In this document: positions 8,421 through 16,210 of the stretch, piece after piece
Numbering within the stretch: position 1 is the stretch's first letter
Layout of the letters: each line of letters begins with the position of its first letter
Origin: an uncultured Pelagibacteraceae bacterium
GTDB lineage: Bacteria; Pseudomonadota; Alphaproteobacteria; Pelagibacterales; Pelagibacteraceae
Reading direction: 5' to 3'
Assembly: GCA_902604065.1 (NCBI GenBank)
Contig: CACKXF010000010.1
Span: forward strand, 1-40,265
DNA length: 40,265 bases
Position numbers and translations under genes: made by a program
Notes under the pieces: model-generated
Databases searched by the model: none
The model's input: only the letters and a program-made list of their open reading frames with translations
Told to the model about the DNA's origin: nothing

Positions 8421-9353
8421 TTAATTAAACAAATCTGACACCGAAGTTGAATTTGAGATTCTCTTTATAGCCTCAGCCATTAATGAGGATATAGATAATA
8501 CCTCAATTTTATTGTTATTTTTTATTTTTACAGAGTTATCAATAGTATCTGTAATTATAAGTTTTTTAATTTTAGATTTTTTAATTTTATTTACTGCATC
8601 ACCACTTAGAACCGCGTGAGTTATAAAAACGTATACATCTATTGCCCCATTCTTTTTAAGTGCTTCAACTGCGTTTACTATGGTTCCTCCACTATCAATT
8701 ATATCATCAACTATAATGCATGTTTTACCTCTCACATTTCCAATAATATTCATAACCTTAGACTGGCCTGGCTTTGGTCTCCTTTTGTCTATTATCGCTA
8801 AGTCTGCTTTTATCTTAGTAGCTAAACCCCTAGTTCTTTGAACTCCACCTACATCTGGAGATACACAAATTAACTTTTTATTTTTTAATTTCTTTTTAAT
8901 GTATCTTGCAAACAAAGGAGTTGTAAAAAGGTTATCAACCGGCATATCAAAAAAACCTTGTATCTGCCCAGCGTGTAAATCTACCGTTACGACTCTGCTT
9001 GCTCCAGCGTTTGTAATTAAATTTGCCACTACTTTTGCAGATATGGAAGTTCTTGGTACAACTTTTCTATCTTGTCTAGCATATCCATAATACGGTATCA
9101 CCGCAGTAATATTTTTTGCAGAAGATCTTCTTAATGCATCTATACATAATAACAACTCCATCAAATTATCGTTTGCAGGATTTGAAGTCGATTGAATTAC
9201 AAAAATACTATTTCCTCTTATATTTTCATTAATTTCAACGTAGATCTCTCCATCTGAAAATCTTTTGATATTAGTATTAACTAACTTCAGCTTAAGTTTT
9301 TTGGAAATTTCTTTACTCAGTTTTAGATTGCTAGTTCCTGAAAGAATTTTCAT
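8421..9353 (-). CDS. prs: Ribose-phosphate pyrophosphokinase (PRPP synthetase)
   Basis: Prs transfers pyrophosphate from ATP to ribose 5-phosphate, giving PRPP for purine, pyrimidine, histidine and NAD synthesis. Seen in order: the ATP-contact segment YYGYARQDRK with the regulatory flexible region (about residues 94-103), VDLHAGQIQGFFDMPVDNL (metal and nucleotide loop, about 130-148), and the PRPP-binding loop VDDIIDSGGT (about 216-225). The length of 310 residues is normal for the class I enzyme. It is followed after about 50 bp by rplY. A plausible sigma-70 promoter lies directly upstream. Confidence 0.97.
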   Translation of the reverse strand: MKILSGTSNLKLSKEISKKLKLKLVNTNIKRFSDGEIYVEINENIRGNSIFVIQSTSNPANDNLMELLLCIDALRRSSAKNITAVIPYYGYARQDRKVVPRTSISAKVVANLITNAGASRVVTVDLHAGQIQGFFDMPVDNLFTTPLFARYIKKKLKNKKLICVSPDVGGVQRTRGLATKIKADLAIIDKRRPKPGQSKVMNIIGNVRGKTCIIVDDIIDSGGTIVNAVEALKKNGAIDVYVFITHAVLSGDAVNKIKKSKIKKLIITDTIDNSVKIKNNNKIEVLSISSLMAEAIKRISNSTSVSDLFN

Positions 9354-9362
9354 TAGATTAAT

Positions 9363-9393
9363 ATTATATACAATTATTTTTAGAGGTTTTCAA
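9363..9393 (-). promoter_or_regulatory. Candidate sigma-70 promoter for prs
   Basis: Reading the minus strand, TTGAAA (9393-9388) is followed after 17 bp by TATATA (9370-9365), overlapping a perfect TATAAT at 9368-9363 (19-bp spacing). The start codon of prs is at 9353, so the leader would be very short. This is a match by eye in AT-rich DNA and needs transcript-end data. Confidence 0.4.
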
Positions 9394-9403
9394 ATCAATT
9401 AAA

Positions 9404-10159
9404 CTATTTTAGACTGATAATTGATAGGCATCTACCATAATCTTTTTCGCCCTTTTTTTGGGATCTTCTATAACTAAAAAAATTTTCTTTGTCTGCAAAT
9501 GTATCTTTATCAATATTATCAATATTTTCAATTCCACAATTTCTAAGCTGACTGTAAACAAAACCCCTCAAATCAAATAAATATTTGTCATTTTTTCGGG
9601 TAAAAAATTTTTCATTTTTATTATCTTTGTCTATAAATTTATTTTTAAACGCCTGGTCAACTTCGTAACTTTTTTTTCCAATACAAGGACCAATACAACT
9701 ATAAATCTTTTTTAGGTTACTGAAATTTTTGAATTCGTTAATTGTGTTTCCTATTATACCTTCAAAACTTCCTTTCCAACCGGCGTGTATGCACCCAATC
9801 ATTTTTGATGAGTCGTCGTATATTATTATTGGAACACAGTCAGCAGTTAAAACACCTAATATTATTCCATTTAATCTTGTTATAACTGCATCTGACTCAA
9901 ACTTTTTATCTCTAAAATTTATTTCATTTATAATAGTTACTTTGTTACTATGAGTTTGATTCATCATTTTAATTTCTTTTAAGTCTAAATCATTTGATTT
10001 AAGAGCAATTTTAATATTTTGTTCAACATTTATTTTATTATCATTTGAACCGATCCCACAGTTTAAGCTTGAGTAAATTCCTTTAGACACCCCATTTTTT
10101 CTAGAAAAAAAACAGTGATTAATATTATTGAAATTTAAAAGTTTTTTTGAGTAGAACAT
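9404..10159 (-). CDS. pgeF: Peptidoglycan editing factor / multicopper-oxidase-like purine nucleoside enzyme (YfiH family)
   Basis: This is the COG1496 (DUF152/YfiH) family. Members have been described as laccase-like, as purine nucleoside phosphorylase/adenosine deaminase enzymes, and as PgeF, which prevents mis-incorporation of amino acids into peptidoglycan precursors. Active-site Cys/His motifs are visible: NQTHS, GVLTADCVPI, CIHAGWKGS and IGPCIGKKSYEVD. The length of 251 residues is typical. Its ATG overlaps the stop of the upstream methyltransferase gene by 1 bp (TAATG), so translation is probably coupled. The exact substrate cannot be settled from sequence. Confidence 0.9.
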   Translation of the reverse strand: MFYSKKLLNFNNINHCFFSRKNGVSKGIYSSLNCGIGSNDNKINVEQNIKIALKSNDLDLKEIKMMNQTHSNKVTIINEINFRDKKFESDAVITRLNGIILGVLTADCVPIIIYDDSSKMIGCIHAGWKGSFEGIIGNTINEFKNFSNLKKIYSCIGPCIGKKSYEVDQAFKNKFIDKDNKNEKFFTRKNDKYLFDLRGFVYSQLRNCGIENIDNIDKDTFADKENFFSYRRSQKKGEKDYGRCLSIISLK

Positions 10160-11202
10160 TATTGGAAACCTAATGAAAATATATTTTTTGAATTAGATGC
10201 GTAAATAACTTTAAATAATTCACCCATTTTTTTATCACTCAGTAATCTTTCTAATCTATAGTACATATCCGATTTTTCTGTAAATAAGCTATTTTTATTT
10301 AAAATTTCAGCCCTTTCAATTATTCCTAGTTTTTTAAGAAAAAAACTTTGGGTAACGATTTTATTTGAAAATAAATTTTTCATTTTAAAAAATCTTTTCA
10401 AGAGAGAGAAATCTACAAGATGAGTAATATCTGCCTTCCCCACACTTTCAAATAATTCATTTCTTTTATGTCTTTTTAATGATTGAAGAGTATCCATGCC
10501 TCGAGAACTTGTATAACCATAATCAATTAATAGAATCCCTCCCTTATTTTTTTTTATAATTTTACAAATACTTTCTAAGATCTTAAACCCCATTTCAGGA
10601 TATTCTATTATTTTTTTATTATTTAAGTTCCAATATTTAATTTTTTTAAAAGTTTTAGGGTCAACTTTTTTAAAAATTTCTTTTATAAATTTTCCATTCT
10701 CGAATGATAAAAATCGTTCATATATTATATTTCCTTTATTCTTAAATTGTTTTATAGGAATAGCGTCTAGAAATTCATTTCCAAAAAATAAAACTGGTCC
10801 AGTTTGAATTTCATTAAAATTTTTTATCCAAGATATTTTTTTTCCTTTTAATCTTTTTTTTTGAACTTGTATTAAACTTGTACTATTCTCAAAAAGGTAA
10901 ATTTTTAAAGATTTATTAAATTCAGGAAATTTTTTAACAACATCAATTAATACCTTACAAAATTCTCCGTCTCCAGGCCCAAGCTCAACTAAAGAAAATT
11001 TTTTAGGTTTTCCTAATTTAATCCAAAAAGAAATTATCCAAATAGAAACCATTTCACTGAAAAGTTTTGAGATGAGAGGCGAGGTAATAAAATCACCAGA
11101 TTTGCCAAAAGAATTTTTTTTTGTGTAATAACCAAATTTTTTATCATAAAGGGCTAACTGAATAAATTTTTCTACAGAAAGGATTTGGTTTTTTAAGATC
11201 AT
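10159..11202 (-). CDS. Class I SAM-dependent methyltransferase, MidA/NDUFAF7 family
   Basis: The protein belongs to COG1565 (DUF185). The mitochondrial member NDUFAF7/MidA symmetrically dimethylates an arginine of the complex I 49-kDa subunit; the bacterial role is inferred from that. The N terminus GYYTKKNSFGKSGDFITSP is the family hallmark, the SAM-binding motif I is VELGPGDGEF (about residues 71-80), and the internal LFFGNEFLDAIP and LLIDYGY segments are also conserved. The length of 347 residues is normal. The start ATG overlaps the lgt stop as ATGA, and pgeF follows with a 1-bp overlap, an lgt-midA-pgeF order seen in other alphaproteobacteria. Confidence 0.88.
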   Translation of the reverse strand: MILKNQILSVEKFIQLALYDKKFGYYTKKNSFGKSGDFITSPLISKLFSEMVSIWIISFWIKLGKPKKFSLVELGPGDGEFCKVLIDVVKKFPEFNKSLKIYLFENSTSLIQVQKKRLKGKKISWIKNFNEIQTGPVLFFGNEFLDAIPIKQFKNKGNIIYERFLSFENGKFIKEIFKKVDPKTFKKIKYWNLNNKKIIEYPEMGFKILESICKIIKKNKGGILLIDYGYTSSRGMDTLQSLKRHKRNELFESVGKADITHLVDFSLLKRFFKMKNLFSNKIVTQSFFLKKLGIIERAEILNKNSLFTEKSDMYYRLERLLSDKKMGELFKVIYASNSKNIFSLGFQ

Positions 11203-11978
11203 TTAATTTTTAAATACACTAAAATGCCAGATAAAAGCATTATCAAACTTAATAAAGATCCTGTGCTTATAATATCCGCTATGTATCCTATGTGGTGATC
11301 CGGTTCTCGATAAAATTCTAATATAAAACGAAAAATACCATAAAAAATTAAAAATAATGCCGAGCAAAATCCTTTTTTGTAATCAAATTTATTTATTATG
11401 TAATTTAATATTAAGAAAAGTATAATTCCTTCAAAAAAAGCCTCGTATAATTGAGAAGGATGTCGACTAGAGTCATCAATTTTAGGAAATATTATGGCCC
11501 ACGGCAAATCACTTTGTTTTCCGACTAACTCACCATTAATAAAATTTGATATTCTTCCTAGACACAACCCAATTGGAGCGACACATGCTACAACATCCAA
11601 TAAATTAAAAACTTCAACTTTTTTACTTCGTGAAAAAATTATAGAACCTAGAATAACACCAATTAACCCTCCATGAAATGACATCCCTCCCTTCCAAATC
11701 ATTAAAATTTCTAAAGGATTATTTATATAAAAATTGAAGTTGTAAAATACTACATAACCCAATCTTCCGCCTAAAATAATTGAAATTATTATAATATTTA
11801 TAAAATCATCAAAATCATTTTTTTTTAAATTTATTGCATTTTTATTATTAAGTTTTAAAATAATTTTATTGCCGTACCACCACCCCAAAATAATTCCCAC
11901 AATGTACGACAAAGAGTACCAACGCAAAGAAATAACCCCAAATTCAAATATAATAGGATCTAAGTTATGAATATACAT
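11199..11978 (-). CDS. lgt: Prolipoprotein diacylglyceryl transferase
   Basis: Lgt transfers diacylglycerol from phosphatidylglycerol to the lipobox cysteine of prolipoproteins in the inner membrane. The protein has about seven hydrophobic helices, the conserved GGMSFHGGLIG segment (about residues 95-105), the Lgt signature GRISNFINGELVG (about 142-154) and HPSQLYEA (about 173-180), which contain the essential Arg, Asn and Glu residues. The length of 259 residues is typical. It heads a translationally coupled lgt-midA-pgeF group and diverges from ubiK across about 50 bp. Confidence 0.96.
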   Translation of the reverse strand: MYIHNLDPIIFEFGVISLRWYSLSYIVGIILGWWYGNKIILKLNNKNAINLKKNDFDDFINIIIISIILGGRLGYVVFYNFNFYINNPLEILMIWKGGMSFHGGLIGVILGSIIFSRSKKVEVFNLLDVVACVAPIGLCLGRISNFINGELVGKQSDLPWAIIFPKIDDSSRHPSQLYEAFFEGIILFLILNYIINKFDYKKGFCSALFLIFYGIFRFILEFYREPDHHIGYIADIISTGSLLSLIMLLSGILVYLKIK

Positions 11979-12031
11979 TCTAGATCTTATAACATAATTG
12001 AATTATATTTTTTTATCAAATATGATTAATT

Positions 12032-12274
12032 GTGAGCGATAAAGACAAAATATTAAAATCTTTAACCAGTCTAATTGAGACGGGTATTTTAACAGTAAAT
12101 GACGTTAAGAAAGAGTTTTTGACAAATTTCAAATTTAAAAAAGATAATTTGGTCAATCAGCTTGACCTTGTTTCAAGAGAAGAATTTGATGTTCTTAAGA
12201 AAATTGTAGATGCACAAGAGAGAAAGATTACGAAACTGTCAAAAAAAAAAACTAAAAAGGCAAAGAAATCTTAA
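12032..12274 (+). CDS. ubiK: UbiK/YqiC-type ubiquinone biosynthesis accessory factor (BMFP family)
   Basis: This 80-residue protein fits the membrane fusogenic/UbiK family (COG2960): a short amphipathic N-terminal part followed by a coiled coil (VSREEFDVLKKIVDAQERKI) and a very basic Lys tail. UbiK supports assembly of the aerobic ubiquinone biosynthesis complex in enterobacteria. The start is GTG at 12032; an in-frame TGA at 12023 rules out a longer protein, and no ATG exists further in. The location beside lgt and close to bc1 genes fits a respiratory role. Its last 23 bp overlap convergent envZ-like coding sequence. Confidence 0.75.
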   Translation: MSDKDKILKSLTSLIETGILTVNDVKKEFLTNFKFKKDNLVNQLDLVSREEFDVLKKIVDAQERKITKLSKKKTKKAKKS

Positions 12275-13574
12275 CTTGCAATCCATTTAAAATACTTTTA
12301 GATAATTGAATATTGCCACCATGAGAGTGCACTATATCTTCTACAATCGCTAACCCTAATCCCACACCAGATTTATTTAAACTTCTACTTCTATCTAATC
12401 TAAAAAAGGGTTTAAAAACGTTTCTGTAATGCTCTTGGGGAATTCCTGGTCCATTATCATCTATCTTTATAATAGCCGCTCTATTTGAACTCTTTTGAAC
12501 TGTTACCTGAACTTTGTTTCCATATGTTAAGCCATTGTGTATGATATTAGAAAAACATCTTTCTAGAGCATTCTTTCTACCATTCAGAGTTATTTCATTT
12601 TCTATCAATAATTCAAAATTTTTATTCTTTATTTTTTCCTTAATAGAACTTAAAATTTTACTTAAATTAACACTTTCAGTAGTTTCTTTAACTTGTGTTT
12701 TAGCAAATTGTAGATAATCGTTAAGCATATTTTCCATCTCATTAATATCTTTAGACATCTTCGTTGAAGTTTCTTTGTCTTTGAGCAATTCTAACTGTAA
12801 CTTTAATCTAGTTAATGGTGTTCTTAAATCATGACTTATGCCCGACAACATTTCTGATCTTTGATTTAAATGTCTATTTATCCTTTTTGCCATTCTATCG
12901 AATTCATAAGCAGCATTTCTTATTTCTCGAGCTCCGGAAGGTCTAAACTCATTAATATAGTCACCCTTACCAAATCTTTGTGCAGCTTTAGCAAGATTTG
13001 TAATAGGTCTTGTTTGATTTTTCAAAAAAAGTATCGCTATAAAAATTAATATTAATGAGGGCAGTGTAATCCATAAAACAAATAACCTCACCGAAGAAGT
13101 TGCAATTCTTTCCTTGGGGAAAAAAAATTGTAAATTATTGTCGTTAGTTCTAATTCTCACTTCCACAACATCTAAATAATTAACAGTGCTAAACCAGTAA
13201 TTATCATTTCCAAAGGTTGATTTTAATTCTCTTCTTAAAGATCTATCCATGGGGCTAAATTTCCTCTCAAAACTTTCTTTGGGCAAATCTTCTTCTATTA
13301 AATTGATTACAAAATCAAAATTTTTTTTATAGACTTCAGTAAAATAATTGATTTGGTTGATATTATCATTATCATAAACATCACTTAAAGTTTTTATCTC
13401 ACCCACCAAAGACCTTGTCATACCCTTATTGGCTTTTATCCAGATGCTATCAAAAAAAACAACCGTTACAATTACTTGCAACAAAAGTATTGGAGCAGCA
13501 ACTATAATTAAAGATCTATAAAATAAACCTTTTGGTAAAATTTTTTTAAATAATTTATTCAATCCAAAGAACAT
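12252..13574 (-). CDS. EnvZ-type sensor histidine kinase
   Basis: The layout is a first membrane helix (about residues 19-41), a periplasmic sensor loop of about 120 residues, a second helix (about 162-184), a HAMP linker (about 185-238) and a HisKA domain with SGISHDLRTPLTRL and phospho-accepting His248. The HATPase domain carries an N box (IIHNGLTYG), G1 (DDNGPGIP) and G2 (GVGLGLAIV). It would phosphorylate the OmpR-type regulator encoded directly upstream, with a 20-bp overlap. The H-box Thr-Pro phosphatase motif is intact. The stimulus is unknown. The 3' end overlaps convergent ubiK. EnvZ-like is a family label, not proof that it senses osmolarity. Confidence 0.93.
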   Translation of the reverse strand: MFFGLNKLFKKILPKGLFYRSLIIVAAPILLLQVIVTVVFFDSIWIKANKGMTRSLVGEIKTLSDVYDNDNINQINYFTEVYKKNFDFVINLIEEDLPKESFERKFSPMDRSLRRELKSTFGNDNYWFSTVNYLDVVEVRIRTNDNNLQFFFPKERIATSSVRLFVLWITLPSLILIFIAILFLKNQTRPITNLAKAAQRFGKGDYINEFRPSGAREIRNAAYEFDRMAKRINRHLNQRSEMLSGISHDLRTPLTRLKLQLELLKDKETSTKMSKDINEMENMLNDYLQFAKTQVKETTESVNLSKILSSIKEKIKNKNFELLIENEITLNGRKNALERCFSNIIHNGLTYGNKVQVTVQKSSNRAAIIKIDDNGPGIPQEHYRNVFKPFFRLDRSRSLNKSGVGLGLAIVEDIVHSHGGNIQLSKSILNGLQVKISLPF

Positions 13575-14229
13575 ATCCCGATCCCCTTATAGTTTGTAAG
13601 TATTTTGGATTTTTTGGATTAATTTCAATTTTTTGTCTTAACCGAGTTATCATCACGTCTATTGATCTCTCTTGAAGAATACCTGAAATTTCTCCTATTC
13701 TAGATCTAGAGTATGTTTTTCCTGGGTTAGATAACATTTCGATTAAAACCTTTTTTTCAGTAACATTTATTTTTTTTTGACTATTATTAAATTTAATTAT
13801 CATTTTACTTAAGTTAATGACAGCCCCGCCAATATGATATTCTAGCTTTGTATCAATTTTGCTGCTTTTTGAAATAATATTTTTAATCCTTAAAAGTAAT
13901 TCTTTAGGTTCAAATGGTTTACCCAAATAATCATCAGCTCCTAATTCTAGTCCTTTTATTCTACTTTCAGCCTCTCCTCTAGCAGTTAAAAGAATTATAG
14001 GTGGGCTATTTTTTTTTTTCAATTCTTTAACTAAAGAATAACCATCTTGCCCAGGCATCATCACATCTAAAACTATAAGATTAAAATTAAAAAAGTTAAT
14101 TTTTATCTTAGCTTCATTGGCGTCACAAGCCGTTGAAATAATAAAATGTTTTTCACTTAAATATTCTTTAAGTAAATTTCTAATCCTGTCATCATCATCT
14201 ACTATTAATATGTGATTATTTTCAACCAT
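13555..14229 (-). CDS. OmpR/PetR-type response regulator
   Basis: The receiver domain (about residues 5-118) has the acidic pocket IVDDDD (9-14), phosphorylation site Asp55 in LIVLDVMMPG, Thr82 in LLTARG and Lys104 in LGKPFEP. The C-terminal winged-helix DNA-binding domain (about 128-224) ends in RLRQKIEINPKNPKYLQTIRG, typical of OmpR-family regulators. It overlaps the upstream MarR-type gene by 8 bp and the downstream kinase gene by 20 bp. The MarR/OmpR pairing resembles petP-petR of Rhodobacter capsulatus, where PetR is needed for bc1 production; that functional link is inference. Confidence 0.94.
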   Translation of the reverse strand: MVENNHILIVDDDDRIRNLLKEYLSEKHFIISTACDANEAKIKINFFNFNLIVLDVMMPGQDGYSLVKELKKKNSPPIILLTARGEAESRIKGLELGADDYLGKPFEPKELLLRIKNIISKSSKIDTKLEYHIGGAVINLSKMIIKFNNSQKKINVTEKKVLIEMLSNPGKTYSRSRIGEISGILQERSIDVMITRLRQKIEINPKNPKYLQTIRGSGYVLWIE

Positions 14230-14659
14230 TAATTATTTTCTTTAAAACTTCTTTAAATTTAATAACAGATCCTGGTTCGGAATTTTTTAAAGCATTAAAT
14301 ATTCTTTTTTTTTGAACTTTATAAACTAAATCAAAAAAAATTTTACCCTCTTTATCTAAATATAATTTCTTTTTTCGTGTATCTTTATTATCTTTAATTT
14401 GCATGATCATCTTTGACTTTAATAAATCTCTAATAACTCTGTTAATACTTTGTTTAGTAATTTTGAGTCTAAATATTAACTCTCCCAAGCTAATGCCCGG
14501 GTTGCTTTCGATAAGATTTAAAGCTCTTAAGTGTGCTGGTCCAAAAAATTTTTTAGATAAAACCTCCATTGGATCAGAATAAGTCTCTCGATAAGCGTAA
14601 TAAAGTAACTGTATGAAATCTTTGATTTGTTCATCTTTAAGGTAAAGTAAGTCTTTCAT
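14222..14659 (-). CDS. MarR/PetP-type transcriptional regulator
   Basis: The protein has a winged helix-turn-helix: LRALNLIESNPGISLGELI followed by the recognition helix region ITKQSINRVIRDLL and the wing KDNKDTRKKKLYL. An ATG-opened frame extends to 14734, but that start would leave only 5 bp before divergent ilvE. I prefer the ATG at 14659 (145 residues, beginning MKDLLYLKDEQ), which is a normal MarR length and lies about 19 bp after a promoter predicted within the longer frame. It is the first gene of the marR-ompR-envZ operon. The ligand and target are unknown. Confidence 0.82.
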   Translation of the reverse strand: MKDLLYLKDEQIKDFIQLLYYAYRETYSDPMEVLSKKFFGPAHLRALNLIESNPGISLGELIFRLKITKQSINRVIRDLLKSKMIMQIKDNKDTRKKKLYLDKEGKIFFDLVYKVQKKRIFNALKNSEPGSVIKFKEVLKKIING

Positions 14660-14684
14660 AATTGGTAAGCTATATTGACTTATT

Positions 14685-14713
14685 CTATTAAGAAATATAC
14701 TTTTTTGTAACAA
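14685..14713 (-). promoter_or_regulatory. Candidate sigma-70 promoter for the marR-ompR-envZ operon
   Basis: On the minus strand, TTGTTA (14713-14708) and TAATAG (14690-14685) are separated by 17 bp. Transcription would begin near 14678, about 20 bp before the ATG at 14659 and downstream of the longer ATG at 14734. This supports the shorter start for the regulator. A TTGACT on the opposite strand (14675-14680) may serve ilvE. Confidence 0.38.
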
Positions 14714-14739
14714 AAAAAAAGATATATTATTCATAATCT

Positions 14740-15627
14740 ATGGAAATAATACCCTACGATAAAAGATCAGGTAAAATTTGGTTTAACGGTAAAGCCGTTA
14801 ATTGGGAGGACGCGCAAATTCACGTTTTGAATCATGGACTTCACTATGCAAGCTGTGTTTTTGAGGGAGAGCGAGTTTATGATGGCGAAATATTTAAGCT
14901 AGAAGAACATACCGACAGATTATTTTATTCTGCTAAAAGGATGGGTATTAAAATGCCTTATAGTACTAAAGAAATTAATGAGGCATGTAAAAATATTGTA
15001 AATATTCAAAAAATAAAAAATGGATATGTTAGACCAGTGATTTGGCGAGGTAGTGAAATGATGGCTATATCTGCGCAAAAAAATAAAACCCATGTGGCTA
15101 TTGCTACTTGGGAGTGGGGTTCGTATTTTGATCCTAAATTAAAAGCAGAAGGTATAAAATTAAATATTTCAAAATGGAGGCGACCAGCTCCCAACACTAT
15201 ACCTTGGGATACAAAGGCCGCAGGTCTTTATATGATATGCACTTTGTCAAAGCATGAAGCTGAAGAAAAAGGCTTTAACGATTCTTTAATGCTAGATTTT
15301 GAGGGCAATGTTGCAGAAGCGACAGGAGCAAATATATTTTTTAAAACAAAAGACAATGAGTTACATACACCTATACCTGACTCATTCCTTGATGGAATTA
15401 CAAGAAGATCAGTTATTGAAATTGCTAAGTCAAAAAATATTAAAGTTCATGAGAGAAAAATATCTCCAGATGAAATGAAACAATTTGTTGGTTGTTTTTT
15501 GACAGGTACAGCAGCTGAAATTACTCCTGTTTCGCAAATTGATAAAAATGATTTTAAGGTATGCGATTTAATTAAAGATTTGAGTGATAGCTATCAGACT
15601 ATGGTAAGAAAAAGATCTGCTGCTTAA
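14740..15627 (+). CDS. ilvE: Branched-chain amino acid aminotransferase
   Basis: A fold-type IV PLP aminotransferase catalysing the last step of valine, leucine and isoleucine synthesis with glutamate as amino donor. The early region HVLNHGLHYASCVFEGERVYDG is typical of IlvE, the PLP lysine is K159 in IPWDTKAAGLYM, and the phosphate-binding FLDGITRRSVIEIA and FLTGTAAEITPV segments follow. The 295-residue length is normal. D-amino acid aminotransferase and aminodeoxychorismate lyase share the fold but have different motifs here. It diverges from the MarR-type operon and its stop overlaps convergent pgsA by 4 bp. Confidence 0.93.
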   Translation: MEIIPYDKRSGKIWFNGKAVNWEDAQIHVLNHGLHYASCVFEGERVYDGEIFKLEEHTDRLFYSAKRMGIKMPYSTKEINEACKNIVNIQKIKNGYVRPVIWRGSEMMAISAQKNKTHVAIATWEWGSYFDPKLKAEGIKLNISKWRRPAPNTIPWDTKAAGLYMICTLSKHEAEEKGFNDSLMLDFEGNVAEATGANIFFKTKDNELHTPIPDSFLDGITRRSVIEIAKSKNIKVHERKISPDEMKQFVGCFLTGTAAEITPVSQIDKNDFKVCDLIKDLSDSYQTMVRKRSAA

Positions 15628-16208
15628 GATTTATCATCTTCATTTAAAGCGTGATCTATTCCTTTAGCCAAATAGTCATAACCAGTATATAAAGTTAATG
15701 CTGCAGAAAGCCATAAGAGAATTATTCCAATAGTTTGAGCGTTATAATCTTGAAAATTTATAATTTTATTTCCAAAGTCACCTGTTAAAAGAACTGAAAT
15801 TGAAAACATTTGAATGAATGCTTTTAGTTTGGATAAGCCTGTTACTGGCATTGATATTCTTCCTTTAGCTAGAAATTCTCTCAAACCTGAAATAATAATT
15901 TCTCTAGTAATAATAATAATTGCTGCAATAACCTCAAAATTTTTTATTGTTCCGTTCATAATAAGCAAAAGAAGAGCAGTGGACACTAGAATCTTATCAG
16001 CGATGGGGTCTAATAACTCTCCAAGTTTTGACTCCTCCTTAAAAACTCTTGCAATAAGACCGTCTAAGTAGTCTGTAAAACTTGCTAAAACAAAAAGAAA
16101 AAAAGGGATTAGATCACCAAAAAAACCCGGTAAAAAAAAAGTTAATACAAAAATGGGAACTATAATTATTCTTCCTATTGTTAAGATATTTGGAATTTTA
16201 AATTTCAT
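15624..16208 (-). CDS. pgsA: CDP-diacylglycerol-glycerol-3-phosphate 3-phosphatidyltransferase
   Basis: PgsA makes phosphatidylglycerol phosphate from CDP-diacylglycerol and glycerol 3-phosphate in the inner membrane. The CDP-alcohol phosphatidyltransferase signature D-x2-D-G-x2-A-R-x8-G-x3-D-x3-D is complete (TDYLDGLIAR followed by GELLDPIADK, about residues 46-72). Several hydrophobic helices and the start NILTIGRIIIVPIF fit the family. It begins 2 bp after uvrC, a uvrC-pgsA order widespread in proteobacteria, and is the last gene of the uvrB operon. Confidence 0.95.
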   Translation of the reverse strand: MKFKIPNILTIGRIIIVPIFVLTFFLPGFFGDLIPFFLFVLASFTDYLDGLIARVFKEESKLGELLDPIADKILVSTALLLLIMNGTIKNFEVIAAIIIITREIIISGLREFLAKGRISMPVTGLSKLKAFIQMFSISVLLTGDFGNKIINFQDYNAQTIGIILLWLSAALTLYTGYDYLAKGIDHALNEDDKS

Positions 16209-16210
16209 AT

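Noticed and set aside
9729-9953. A 74-codon plus-strand frame within pgeF
   Set aside because: It overlaps the catalytic region of pgeF on the opposite strand and has no recognisable feature.
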